A stretch of 64,000 nucleotides of DNA, taken from Oreohelix idahoensis (lineage: Eukaryota; Mollusca; Gastropoda; Stylommatophora; Oreohelicidae). The stretch lies in the NCBI GenBank assembly GCA_024509875.1, contig JAMPIV010010592.1:310001-374000 (forward strand). The letters run 5' to 3'. Below, piece after piece: positions 31,171 to 42,538 of this stretch. The translations under genes were made by a program, and so were the position numbers. Position 1 is the first letter of the stretch; every line of letters starts with the position of its first letter. Under the pieces are notes generated by a model. That model was not told the DNA's origin. It searched no databases and saw only the letters and a list, made by a program, of their open reading frames with translations.

Positions 31171-32786
31171 TACTACTCGTCAAAAGTCAAGGGCCACCCT
31201 ATTATTTTCAATACACTTTTATATAAGCGCATAGAATGATTAAATGAAGGAAGTTTTTAGTAAAAATGGGTGCAATATCTTCCTCTGACAGTCCTCTATG
31301 CACGTTAAGCATAAAAACAACTCACCGACAACCATGGTGATCACGTGCAATTTGGTTTGCTGACCATAAATTCACATTTTTAATCTGTTTTTTCAAACTT
31401 CCGTACAACGAAACAGGTGAAGTAATCGTGCTGATTGACATTCCACGTGCAATGGCGACTTTTCGTGAACAGAGTTCACTCTTAATTTGTTTTACAATCA
31501 GCAGACTTAGGGTAGTTTCATCACTTGCAAAAACCATGCCACCGAGAAGAAGTCTTGACACCTTACAAAGAATGAGGGCTATAGCGTAAGTTGATAGTGG
31601 TTTATCTGTCCGTGAGGTTGCTAGACGGCTTACAGTGTCACACTCTACTATCCAAAGAATTTTGGAGAGATTTCGGGCCACAGGAAGTGTGGAGGATCGC
31701 CACCGGCCAGGTCGCCCTACATGCACCAATAGGCATGATGACCGGTACCTCTTGTTGTCAGCCCTGCGCCATCGAACAGTGACTTGTTCCACTCTAAGAT
31801 GTCAGCTGAGACAAACTGTAAACGTTAATGTCAGTCAAAGCACCATTCGCAGACGTTTACATGAATTTGGACTGGCTGCTCGACGTCCTGCAGTCAGAAT
31901 CCCTCTTACTCCTGCTCATCGCAGAGCCCGTGTTGCTTGGTGTCGCGAGCACATCCGATGGACAAGGCAATAATGGAGTCAAGTTCTCTTCACTGATGAA
32001 TCTCGCTTCACTGTGTCATTCAATGATGGCAGGATTCGAGTTTGGAGACGACCAGGAGAGCGATTTACCGATGACACAATTCGAGAGGTGGATCGTTATG
32101 GTAGGGGTTCTGTCATGGTCTGGGAAGGCTTCTACAGACACGGCAGGACCCCACTCTACATCATCCAAGGCAACTTGACCGGCCCAAGATACCAGAACGA
32201 AATCTTGAGATCAATTGTTCAGCCTGCTCTGGAGGCCATAGGTGGTAATGCCATCCTCCAAGATGATAACGCTCGACCCCATCGAGCTCGTGTGGTGAAT
32301 GAGTTTATTCAGCAGCATGGGATCATCAGGATGGCGTGGCCAGCTCATTCACCTGACCTTTCTCCGATTGAGCACCTCTGGGATGTCCTTGGTCGAAGAT
32401 TGTCAACAAATCACCCCCTGCCAATGGATGTTGCACAGCTGACTGCATTTCTGCTTCAGGAATGGTAAGCTGTTCCTCAGGATACTCTTCGGACCCTTGT
32501 GGACTCGATGCGTCTACGCTGTCTTGAATGCCTTGCTGCAAACGATGGTCATACCCGATTTTGAAATGTCTATTTGTCCAATATCTATTGTGTGACTTTT
32601 GAAAAGGTGGGTGACACACTTCACAGCTTCATTGCGTTTGAATGTGTGTTTCCATTTCTTTACGTGACATGTCAATTTGGTATTCAATAAATGCCGTTTT
32701 AACTGACACCAATTACGTTTATATCAGATTTGTTTTATGGTTTCAACCAAGGTTTTTCTAAGTGGCCCTTCTTTTGACGAGTAGTA
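31171..32786 (+). mobile_element. Tc1-family transposon with TIRs and TA target
   Basis: Left end tactactcgtcaaaagtcaa (31171-31190) and right end ...ttcttttgacgagtagta (to 32786) are imperfect inverted repeats of about 27 bp. TA is present on both sides (31169-31170 and 32787-32788). Length is 1616 bp. It carries one transposase gene with two in-frame stops. It sits near LINE relics of the 28.9-kb family. Confidence 0.92.
31536..32468 (+). pseudogene. Tc1-like DD34E transposase, two in-frame stops
   Basis: One continuous phase from ATG 31536 to TAA at 32466-32468, interrupted by TAA at 31587 and TAA at 31971. N-terminal paired-type HTH: LSVREVARRLTVSHSTIQRI and SVEDRHRPGRP, then the second helix set with VSQSTIRRRLHEFGL. 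Catalytic core: LFTDESRF (Asp), ILQDDNARPH (Asp) and SPDLSPIEHLWD (Glu), with 34 residues between the last two. All three acidic residues survive, so the two stops are the only visible lesions. A Tc1 protein is usually about 340 residues, and 310 codons are present here. Confidence 0.92.
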
Positions 32787-32861
32787 TATTTTTGTTTGTT
32801 TTGTTTTTCAGGAAAAGTCCACGAATGGTACCAGTGGCGGCCATGTATGTTTCTTTGTTCC

Positions 32862-33705
32862 TCATATGTCAGGCGTCTTTGAAGCAAATGTTCAGCAGTC
32901 ATTTTATCAGTGTTTCTGTTGAGCTGATAGAATGCACCATTTTGTGTGTGAACTTGATGCTCTGCATCCTATTTCTTTCCGTGTCTGAGTGTGATAAAAC
33001 TCTTTGCCTCCTCGAAAGTTATGCTTGCATCATACTGAGGTAGCTTTGCAAATCTGATAGCCTCTTCATTGTCGGGAAGTTACAATGGGATGGGATCCAT
33101 TTGATCACAACACGTTTAAATCATTGACATAGTTTGTGGAGCACTGTTCTGATGTCATCCAGACCTGTATTCAGAGGCGTCACTGGGGTTGGTGTCACCC
33201 GGTGCGGTAACTCATGGTGTCACCCCCATGGACCTCCTCCCGTACCAGACCATACATAATCCTTAGTAATGTTTTTGTACTAATGTAACTCGTAAATGCA
33301 TATGGAAATATACTGATAAATGAAATAATACCAAAACAATAAGCAGGAACAAATACACAAGCATTTCAGCACTTAGTGAACATCTCGACTAAATCCTTAT
33401 GCGTATTAGAAGGTTCAAACAGTAAACTAGCATAGAGTTTTAGCCTTGTAGGTATATTGATATAGTACATGTAAGCTGCGCTTACGAAAAATGTTTTTGT
33501 GGTTATAACTTACTACAAGGATATATTTATAAAAAATAATAAATTTCTGCTGAGACACTGCACAACAATTTTATAGTCAGTCATTTTGGTGTCACCCCCT
33601 CAGCTGATCACCCCGTCTGATGGTGTCACCCGGGTGCGGTCCGCACCCCCCCCCACCCCCTAGTGACGCCTCTGCATGTATTAGTTTGGCTTTTCAAAGT
33701 TGCAA
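32862..33705 (-). pseudogene. LINE C-terminal relic split by a hAT MITE
   Basis: 32862-33171 and 33683-33705 together parallel 29037-29470 of the LINE relic to the left. Shared strings include agcagtcattttatcagtg, ctctttgcctcctcgaaag and gatgggatccatttgatcac. Small deletions and shifts have destroyed the frame. The MITE at 33172-33674 accounts for the break. Confidence 0.85.
33172..33674. mobile_element. hAT-type MITE (503 bp)
   Basis: Ends cagaggcgtcactgggg (left) and the inverted cccctagtgacgcctctg (right) form TIRs of about 17 bp with one mismatch. The 8-bp flanks cctgtatt (33164-33171) and catgtatt (33675-33682) are a TSD with one mismatch, the hAT length. No transposase is encoded, so it is non-autonomous. 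A related uninterrupted site exists at about 29430-29450. Confidence 0.88.
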
Positions 33706-34062
33706 CGTACCCTGCATGACCAGGACAGTAGATCCACATCAGTTCTTGGAGACCTGAAGATTCTATTGATGTTTTCCATTCCTTCCGCAGCCATCCGTTC
33801 TGAACTTTCCGAAGCATGGTTTGAGAGTCTGACAATATAACTGCCCTGGTTGATGGAATTTCAGATAGCCACCTCAGTGCTGCAGTAATTGCCTCTACTT
33901 TCATTCTCATACTTTAGGTTGTTGTCACGTAAGCTCCACTTTGTTCAGCAACGACACTGCCCTTTATTCTCGCAGAGAAGCCCCATCCTGATTTCTCATC
34001 ACGCACTACAGACCCATCAGTGTACACGATAGCGTCATCATCCCCAGCATGGTTAATCTCCT
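33705..34062 (-). pseudogene. RNase H fragment of a different LINE
   Basis: Minus-strand coding gives DDDAIVYTDGSVVRDEKSGW (about 34035-33975), one in-frame stop, MKVEAITAALRWLSEIP and AVILSDSQTML (about 33850-33815), then MWIYCPGHAG at 33738-33709. The Asp, Glu and Asp of RNase H are visible. The sequence type differs from the LINE at 28.9 kb. It is fused at about 33705 to a piece of that other LINE. Confidence 0.75.
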
Positions 34063-34064
34063 GT

Positions 34065-34278
34065 GACCACTTGGCATACACTACCATTTATACGTGTTAG
34101 AATAAGAATAACAGACGTTAAGGAAATTAGGCATTTTTGCACAAAACGCAGTATAATTTTAGGTTCAGACAGCAGTCACGACGATGAGAGGCATTGTGGG
34201 GCTGTCTCATAGAACAATAATGAATGCGTGGAAAGTGTGAAATGAATGTTGTGAATTCTTGGGTTTTTTTCCATTGTT

Positions 34279-34361
<83 letters not shown>

Positions 34362-34985
34362 GTGTGCGAAAAGTCGAAAAACTGAGAGAACGTGTGCAAA
34401 TGTAGATAATTGTACCGTGTGAAAAAGAAAGCATCGTGTGAAAATTGGCGGGAAAAACAGAGTTGGCTGTAAAAATAGGAGAGAAGTGCGAGAAAGGGCA
34501 TGATTGATGATAATGATTTATTCAAAGGATTATTAGAGATAGGTGAACTGCGTCTTCGAGATTATCAAGACCAGTTTATATTTTCTTCTGTTGGATACAT
34601 TTTCATGTTGGATATATATTTTTTTTCATTTTGGATACTCACTATTTTGTGTAAACGTAAGAAACAAGTACTTCACCATTGTGTCAATAACATTGCTGTT
34701 CTAATCACGTTAATAAACTATATTTTATTTTTCTACATTGCTGAGTTTTCTTTGGAACATTACAGTTGGATTTATTCGACAAACCATTATACGATATTGC
34801 TCATCACTAAACCTAAAAGGGTAAGAACGAAAACTTGAAAGAAAAATAAACTTCAGTCAAGGATCTCCGTCTCAGGCGGAAAGCCTGTAAACACTTGCTG
34901 AACAGAAATGTAATGAAGAATTAGCTCACGTCAAAATATTTACCTGCGCGCAACACAATTCACTGGCCAACTGACCCGGTCATAC
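34065..34985. repeat. Dispersed repeat, copy B
   Basis: Homologous to 1390-2300 in the same orientation, and diverged by substitutions and indels. It contains an 80-bp (GA)n expansion at 34281-34360 that copy A lacks. No coding content. The left boundary is uncertain, because the first bases can also be read as LINE RNase H coding (WSQEIN). Confidence 0.7.
34281..34360. repeat. (GA)40 microsatellite
   Basis: Uninterrupted ga dinucleotides over about 80 bp. The matching place in copy A (about 1622-1633) has only agagtgagag. Leu-Ser and Arg-Glu repeat frames across it are artefacts. Confidence 0.97.
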
Positions 34986-35540
34986 ACATTCTTACATTGA
35001 TGTTGTGACCAGCCCGGCCACGCTCCAGCTCTGCTTTTCCATTGCTCCAAGCTCTGCACTCTCTGCCAAGGCTAATTATGACCTGCTGGTGTTTTATCCA
35101 GTTCTCCCCTGACTTACTCCACTCTTCCCCTTTGGATATATTTTCAACCCTGGTCACCTAACCAATCGTAGCCTCTGTCTGTGCCACCCATGACATCCCC
35201 CTCTTTATTCTTGCGCCTTTGATGTCTTCTACGTTCTCATTTAGGGGGTGTCTTTTGTCGGTGGTTACCCACATATAGGCTTTTGCCTGGGCCATCGCAT
35301 ATCTGGATCTAATCGACAGCAGTCCGCGCGTGTATCTCAATGAGATTCTCATTGTCACAATGGGTGTGTCACGTGTACAGCCCAAAACTAGTCGCATCCC
35401 TTAATTTTGAATGCGTTCTGGTAGTATTGAGCTGGCATATTGAGTTAGATCACGTGGGTGTTTCGCGTGCTTCATGGTTGACTGTTTCTTGCTGTAATAT
35501 TCAGGCTACAGGTACTGGAGTAATTGTTGACTTGTACATC
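34986..35540. other. Gene-free stretch
   Basis: About 550 bp without recognisable coding or repeat ends. Confidence 0.5.
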
Positions 35541-35554
35541 ATTGCTTTTTTTTT

Positions 35555-35908
35555 GGGAGCCGCGCTAGCGTAGTGGTTACAACACCGCTCTGGCGACCGG
35601 GTGATACAGGATCAAACCCGGGCGACGGCATTTGAGGATTTTTCGTTGACCGGGATTTGGACTGGATTAACTCGAGACCTGGCGAGGACATTTGAAGGAG
35701 TGTCGTCGACCAGGGACTGGCGGCTCCTGAGCCGACCCAGCTGCAATGGGTACCTCCGAAATCGGCGAGTATTTGCCTGAATGGCGAGGGACACCTGTCT
35801 CTGTACAAGAAATAAAGGGATACTCACGTAAAATCAATGTCAGGTTAGACATAAAAAATAACCTGAGATTTCGCCTCGAGTATTAGCGGGCGAACGCAAA
35901 AAAAAAAA
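35555..35908 (+). mobile_element. tRNA-derived SINE, plus-strand copy
   Basis: The clearest orientation of the family. The head starts gggagccgcgctagcgtag, with an A box at about 35564-35576 and a B-box-like ggatcaaaccc at about 35609-35619. The body contains acccagctgcaatgggta. The 3' end is cgaacgc plus an A run (35898-35909). Flanks attgctttttt (35541) and attgctgtttt (35909) are a slightly altered TSD. It resembles no complete tRNA gene. Confidence 0.92.
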
Positions 35909-36193
35909 ATTGCTGTTTTTATTTTTCACGTTGCCAAGGCCTGGTCGATAGGTGTCAAATTTACTATGTATGCAGCGTTGGCTGCTCGGCCATTTGATGA
36001 AGGTTGATCATGCATTAAACTTTACTTGCTGGTAATGTAATATTAATAGTGGTAGGTTCTTTGTCCTTTGACGTTGATGATGATGACTTCGCGTGACACA
36101 CGCTTGGGGATAAGCAAACGATCATTGCACCGCTAGATAGCGACATCTGAAATTTCTAATTCCAGTGTTTTACACGCCAAAATTAGGCCAAGA

Positions 36194-36784
36194 GTGGTGG
36201 ATAAATTTGAAAGAGAATTGATCCGCAGAGAAATTTGCAATATGTTTCACAATAATGAGGCAGTGACTTTAAGGAAATTGAAAATTTGGTTAAGAAAGAA
36301 TAATGACATTGATATTTCCAAATCTACGCTATGGAGGACTATTAGAAGTTTGAGATTCAATTTTAGAAAATATGTTGGTTGTAGAAACCTTATTTATGAG
36401 AAGCCTCATATAGTTGCAATGAGAAGCAAATATTTACGCGAGGTCAGAGAAATGAGAAGAGATTGTTATGATTTTGTGTATTTAGATGAAACTTGGATCA
36501 ATGCGCACCACAGTAATGAACGAGAATGGCAATCATCTGATGGGACAACTAAGAGACTAGTACCAAGCAGCAAAGGACAGCGCTTAATAATTGCACACGC
36601 AGGAAGCAGCCATCATGGGCTTCTAAATAATACTGAACTCATATTTGTTTCAAAATCCACAGATAATAGGGATTATCATACAGAGATGAATGGCAAGATA
36701 TTTCAAGATTGGATTGTGAATCATGTACTTCCTGTTGTCCTTCAATCAGCCGAGATTGATTATCAATTTCTCAGAGACATCTGA
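36194..36784 (+). pseudogene. IS630/Tc1/mariner-superfamily transposase, truncated
   Basis: An open frame of 196 codons. The N-terminal region is a winged-helix or HTH type (TLRKLKIWLRKNNDIDISKS, then TLWRTIRSLRFNFRK). The first catalytic Asp is in FVYLDETWINAHHSNEREW. The motif GKIFQDWIVNHVLP follows. Coding then stops before the second Asp and the final Glu/Asp of a DDE transposase. The last residues (QSAEIDYQFLRDI) do not look like the family. I therefore call it a 3'-deleted copy. No TIRs were found. The ends are unknown. Confidence 0.8.
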
Positions 36785-36814
36785 TTATGATTCGGATGAA
36801 GTTTAATTTCTTTA

Positions 36815-37130
36815 AAGATGACCTTACCGTTATTTACAAGCACATTAGAGGAGCAACGTTCCATTGTAATATTTATGAACCGCAAAGAGGTGATACCTAT
36901 TGAAATAATTAGATCAATGAAGGTCCAATTTGGTAGCGCACTAAATGTCAATGACAAACAATGTCACGAGTATATCGCATGCAGATCATTTAAAAAATCA
37001 TCTTCAACAGGTATTCATATGCAAACGTGATGGCCACATTATTGTAATAGTAGACACGCCTATGCCTAATCAATTCATAGAATCTGTGACTGAAGTGGTA
37101 AAATTTCTTTTCTCGATACACAATAATTAG
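36815..37130 (+). pseudogene. Possible mariner-type N-terminal fragment
   Basis: Frame 36818-37030 reads LEEQRSIVIFMNRKEVIPIE, then IRSMKVQFG. This loosely resembles the first HTH of a mariner-like transposase (EQR..I.F......P.EI...L...FG). No catalytic part follows. The match is by eye and weak. It could be unrelated. Confidence 0.35.
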
Positions 37131-38040
37131 TATGCCGACAAAGATCAAAGGATTTCATTCGTTTATGGGAACTAGACAAGATGCACAGATATAAAGTATA
37201 TATTTGTTGGGTCTAACCCAATATAACATCGTATGCAAAAAATTGGCATTAATACGTTCGACGGTTAATCAGATAATTACATTTGTTTGAGGGCAAAGCT
37301 AGTGAAACGTGCTATAGTTATTTTATATCTGCTATCTCGACACGTGGTTCTTCAGTCTGCTACATTACACGGGACTTCTTTATTCTGGATTCATACAGCT
37401 GATTTCAGGTTATGTTGGAATTTACCAGACAACTTCCAGGTTAAATTAATTTGTCCTGAGTATTCACTGTCCTTTCAATTTAAACTTCAAATTGTTCTGA
37501 TGAGTTAATGTCTCTGGCATACAGCGCGTGGCCTCGTCTGTTCACGACCTAACTGGTTTCTCTGCGGGGCTGCACTATTTTTAAAATTCATATTTTACAT
37601 ACCAATGTTTCTCTCTGCATAAGGCTGATCACCTTACAATGCTCGTGGCATCAAACATCTTGCTCTCACTGTAACTTGATAGTCTTGCAAGAGGAGATCC
37701 GACATCTGCCATCTGTCAATAATGTTGCTGAGCACTCCTTATTACATTTGCAATTCTTTTACTACTCATTTATCATAATTTATTATTAGAATAGGTTACC
37801 TCTCTTTGACTATTAATTATCGACCACATATATTTAATTCTGATTGGACACTATAAATATATGCTGCTATATTTAACCTTTATGATGTTGGATGCCGTTT
37901 AATTAATGCTTAATTAACATGTGCGGATTAAAGGATACAATATACAAGATAAGAGAGAGAGGGGGGAAGGGCAGAATGTTAGACGGGCCTTAATGCTCAA
38001 TTTCCAGCCCTTTGAAAATAAAGCTCGTTCGTTCGTATAA
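37131..38040. other. Gene-free stretch
   Basis: No gene seen. A short (GA)n-rich patch lies at about 37951-37966, and gttcgttcgta occurs just before the zinc-finger relic. Confidence 0.5.
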
Positions 38041-38660
38041 TCTGTAATACAAACATGACATTCGCATAGCTTCTATCCAGTATGTACTTATACGTCTTTT
38101 CACACTAGCAAACTGAGTAAACCCCACACCACAAATATCACACTAGAAAAACATCTCTCGTGTATGCATTTATGGTGTCTTTTCAGATTATAACACCATG
38201 CAAACCTCACACAACACACTTGTACGGCTTCTCTCCTATATGTGTTATTCTGGGTGCATTCAGACTAAAGGAATGTGCAAACCTTATTCCACAAACATCA
38301 CACTTGTAAGCCTTCTCTCCAGTATGTATTCTTTTGTGTTCTTTCAGACAAGAAGGCTGTGTAAATATCACTCCACAAACACTAAACTTATAAGACTTTT
38401 CTATAGTATACATTATTGTATAGACTTTCAGACTAACTAAATGTGTAAACATTACACCTGAATTGTTTCACCCAGTATGTATTCTTGTGTGTTTATTCAG
38501 ATTACCATATCGTGTAAACATTACTCCACAAACATCACACTTGTAAGGCTACTCTCCAGTGCATGTTATTTTGTGTGTTTTAAGCGTAAACAACTTCGTA
38601 AACCCTACTCCACAAACATCACACCGTTAAGGCTTCTCACCGTGATGTATTCTTTTGTGT
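38041..38660 (-). pseudogene. Decayed C2H2 zinc-finger array
   Basis: Minus-strand frame 38452-38207 holds about three recognisable fingers (for example YKCDVCGIRFAHSFSLNAPR, with the first zinc-binding His lost). Flanking 84-base remnants run to about 38045 and 38655. Linkers are altered (HIGEKPYKC, YTIEKSYK) and frames are shifted. It belongs to the same family as the ZNF genes at 18958 and 62240. No N-terminal acidic exon is visible. Confidence 0.85.
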
Positions 38661-39011
38661 ATATTAACTCTTTGATTCTGCAATTATTTTCCGCCCTGTG
38701 CCATTTTAATTTTAATAAACAACACTTGACGTAGATTACTGAATCTAAGGTTGATGCGTTTTCAAGACTTTATTCTCAGTCCTTTGAACGAACATATTAA
38801 CAGTAATCTGGTCATAATATGAATGCAACGAGCCTTTCATTCCTTGCCCATCTTTATGGGTCATGACTTTCTTCTCTGACCTCTTACCTTCCTCAATTTG
38901 CCTCAAAAATCATATTTACTTGACCTGTAGAACCGGGGTACTACCGGGGGAATATACTTTTATCAGTCAATAAGTTCTTGTTCTATAAAAATGTCTTTCT
39001 CTACACTTTCG
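38661..39011. other. Gene-free stretch left of the RTE LINE
   Basis: About 350 bp with no recognisable gene. It ends at the LINE target-site duplication. Confidence 0.5.
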
Positions 39012-39023
39012 TCAATCTACTAC

Positions 39024-42000
39024 CTAATAATCCTAATAATCCTAATAGCCCCTTCAGTCATAACTGACTATGGGAATGCGCCCCTGAGGTGACAGCCCTC
39101 AGCTGCTTATTTTCCTGGTGCTCCTTTCGACGTTTTCTCCTCACCTCTGCTTCTTGTGTGAGCCTCTCTTCACCCAATCTGAGGTGGCGCCGTAAATAGC
39201 ATCGCCACTTAGTGCGATCGGCAGCTTCATCCTCCCATGTTGCTGGATCCATGTCCAGTGCCCTCATATCTCTCTTGCACACATCTTTGAACCTCAGCTG
39301 TGGTCGCCCAACTGTTCTCTTGCCATCTGCTAATTGTCCGTAGAAGATATCTTTTGGGATGCGACCATCTTCCATACGGCGAACATGGCCAAGCCAGCGA
39401 AGTCTGCGCTGTCTAAGAAGCGTATACATACTTTGAAGGCCAGCACGTGACAACACCTCGACATTTGTCACTTTATCTTTCCACGAGATGCCGAGGATGC
39501 GGCGTAGACACCGCAAATGGAAGGTATTGAGCCTTCTTTCTTGCTTAGCATAGGTCGTCCAGGTCTCGCTGCCATATAGGAGTGTGCTGGTGACGCAGGC
39601 ATTATATACCGCAGCTTTGGTCTTCATTGTGAGTTTAGAGTTTCCCCAAACACGCGATGTGAGGCGGGCAAAGGTAGCTGCAGCTTTGCCAATGCGGCTG
39701 TCGATTTCTGTATCCAGTGAGAGTTTGTCATTGATGGTAGACCCTAGGTATGTGAAGTGGTGCACCACTGCCAATTCATAGTTATCGATAGTGATAACTG
39801 GTGCAGCACCCACATCCTGACTCAGCACATTCGTTTTCTTTAGACTTATTGTGAGGCCAAAGTCCTTGCATGCTTTAGTGAAGCGATTCATCAAGCTCTG
39901 AAGCTCCTGTTGACTTTGAGTGACGACTGCAGCATCATCAGCGAACAACAAGTCTCTTATAGTGACCCTTCTGATTTTTGTTTTTGCCTTCAGCCTTGAA
40001 AGATTAAACAGACGGCCATCTGACCTAGTGTGAAGGCATATTCCTTCAGTTGAATCTCTGAATGCATGTTTCAAGAGTAAGGCAAAGAAGATCCCGAAGA
40101 GGGTCGGAGCCAGAACACAGCCTTGTTTAACGCCACTTCGTATATCAAAGGGCTGTGATGTGCTTCCAGCATATTGGACTGTTCCCTTCATGCCGTCATG
40201 GAATGACTTTATCATTTCCAGCATTTTAGAAGGGCAGCCTATTTTCAGGAGGATTTTAAAGAGTCCATCCCTACTAACCAGGTCGAATGCTTTTGTGAGG
40301 TCTATAAAGGCAATATATAATGGTCTTTTCTGCTCTCTTGATTTTTCCTGAAGCTGGCGGAGAGAGAAGATCATGTCTGTTGTTGATCTGCCAGCTCGGA
40401 ATCCACACTGTGACTCTGGATATATGCGCTCAGCTAACTTGTGTAGTCGCATTAAGATGACTTTGGCAAAAACCTTACCAACAATACTAAGAAGAGAGAT
40501 GCCTCTGTAGTTATTGCAATCACTTCTGTCTCCTTTATTTTTATACAGTGTTACAATCTTGGCATCTCGCATGTCTTGAGGAATAATTGTCTCTTCATAG
40601 CACTGGCACAGCATCCTATGCAGGGGATGTAATAGCGTGCTCTTACAGCATTTGATTAAATCAGGAGGAATCCCATCACTGCCTGGTACTTTGCCAGAGG
40701 CCAAGCTATCAATGGCCTTGCTGAGTTCCTCTAATGTTGGTTCGGCATCCAGCTCCTCCATAGTTGGCAGACTGTTGACACCATCAAGGGCTGCAGGCGT
40801 AACGGTATTGTCTCTAGCGTAAAGCTCAGAGTAGTGCTCGACCCACCTCTCCATCTGCTTACCCTTATCGGTTAGCTTCTCTCCGCTGATGGTTTTTAGC
40901 GGTGCCGTCTTACTTTTATGGGGGCCAAGTGCTTTCTTTATACCGTCATACATTTGTCTAATGTTGCCTGTTTGCGCTGCGATCTGGATTCTCTCACTGA
41001 GCTGGAGCCAGTAGTCATTTGCACAGCGTCGAGCAATTTATTGAACTTTGCTTCTCGTAGCCCTCAGGATCTGTAGGGTTTTGGCACTCGGTGAACGTTT
41101 GTATTCATTCATAGCACTGCGCTTAGCTTCAATGACAGGTGCCATCACATCTGATGAAGCATCAAACCAGTCATTTGACTTTGCTGTTTTCTTACCAAAG
41201 GTGGCAAGTGCAGTACTTTGAATGGTGTTCCGTAGATGCTCCCAGTTCTCTGTAATAGTATCACCATGCTGAGGGCTACTGAGCACTTTCTCGAAGGTCG
41301 CAGTGAATTGAGCGATCATGAAAGGGTCTGACATCTTGCTGGTATCAATGTGTGGTTTCCCTTCATGTCTGACACGATAGAGTTTTCTTGGTTGTGCTCT
41401 GATTTTGCAGCAAACCAAGGAGTGATCTGTATCACAGTCTGCACTATGGTACGAGCGCGTGGAGAGCACAGACCTGAGGAGTGGCCTTCTGACGAGAATC
41501 AGGTCAAGTTGGTGCCAGTGCTTGGATCGTGGGTGTCTCCATGACACCTTATGCTGGGGTTTTGTCTGAAAGTAGGTGTTGGTCACGCAGAGGTCATGGT
41601 GGACGCACAACTCTAAGAGCCGTTGTCCATTTTCATTCATCTTGCCAATACCAAACCTGCCCAGACATGAAGGCCATGAAACATTATCGGCACCCACTCT
41701 AGCGTTAAAGTCACCAAGGAGAACAAGCTGTTCTTGCCTAGGTATGCTTTTGATAATTGCTGTTAGATTCTCGTAGAACTCATCTTTAGCTTCTGAGGCA
41801 GAGTACAGAGTAGGAGCATACACACTGACAAGGGTGATAGGACCTGTGCTAGTTTGCAGGCGGAGCGTTAACAGGCGTTCTGATCCATTCTCGCCTGGTT
41901 CAACCATTTTAGTTAGCGATTTTTTGACCGCAAAACCTACTCCGTGTTCTCTAGCTTTATTAAGATCTTTCCCTTGCCAATAAAATGTGTAGTCCTTCTC

Positions 42001-42526
42001 GCTCACCGTTCCAGAGCCTGCCAGGCGCGTTTCCTGAAGTGCAGCTATATCCACCTGAAGTCGTTTAAGCTCATCATTAATTATGGCTGTCTTCCTTACA
42101 TCGTTTACATCCTGTAGGTTTTCGGATAGTCCAGTCAACATAGTCCGGACGTTCCAGCATCCCAATCTGAGAGTTTGCTTATTTCTATTTTTTCGATAAT
42201 TGCTTGGTGCAAAATTTTCTGTCCACAGTTCGGGTTTGACCCTAATCCCCATGCACCCAATGGGGAAAGCAGACAGTGGCGGGACAACACCTTATTGACT
42301 GGGGGCTGCCCAGCTTGAAGCGGGCGGTAGCTGTCCAGTGAGATCCTAGAACCTCTCCCACTGTCGGAAGTAGCCCCTGGCGCCATGCCCTACGCCAATT
42401 GGGCAAAATGCTTATAACCGGTAACTGCTACTTTCCGTGTTTTGCCGACACCTATAGGGTGAAGCTGGAGTGTCCTCTCCAGGGCGCGAGCTTGGGCACA
42501 GTTATATGGAGATCAAGCTGTTGAAA
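39024..42526 (-). mobile_element. Full-length RTE-like LINE
   Basis: About 3.5 kb, bounded by a 12-bp TSD, tcaatctactac, at 39012-39023 and 42527-42538. On the minus strand: a leader of about 270 bp, one ORF with a single internal stop, and a short 3' end, gactgaaggggctattagga, with imperfect attagg repeats. The same 3' terminus with a clean (ATT)n tail recurs at 60515-60893. An endonuclease plus RT without RNase H is the RTE arrangement. Confidence 0.92.
39058..42252 (-). pseudogene. RTE-type endonuclease-RT polyprotein with one in-frame TAA
   Basis: Two frames, 42252-41038 (404 codons) and 40953-39058 (631 codons), lie in the same phase. Only the TAA at 41040-41038 separates them, since the intervening codons stay open (IARRCAND...). 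Endonuclease motifs: LRLGCWNVRTM, LQETRLAG, LLGDFNARVG and DTDHSLV. RT motifs: VPGSDGIPPDLIK, CNNYRGISLLS, FIDLTKAFDLV, SGVKQGCVLAPTLF and LLFADDAAVV. The C-terminal region has RRLRWLGHVRRMEDGRIPKD and a basic tail. A single CAA-to-TAA change would explain the stop. The endonuclease half alone is often annotated in animal genomes as craniofacial development protein 2-like. That name is a misannotation for this kind of frame. Confidence 0.92.
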
Positions 42527-42538
42527 TCAATCTACTAC

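Noticed and set aside
34127..34525. Leu/Ser repeat protein on the minus strand
   Set aside because: Translation of the (GA)40 microsatellite.
35555..35630. Possible tRNA gene from the A/B-box-like segment
   Set aside because: No complete cloverleaf can be formed. The segment is the head of a 350-bp SINE with a poly-A tail.
41038..42252. A host craniofacial development protein 2-like gene
   Set aside because: It is the endonuclease half of an RTE-like LINE, in phase with the RT half and inside one TSD-flanked element.
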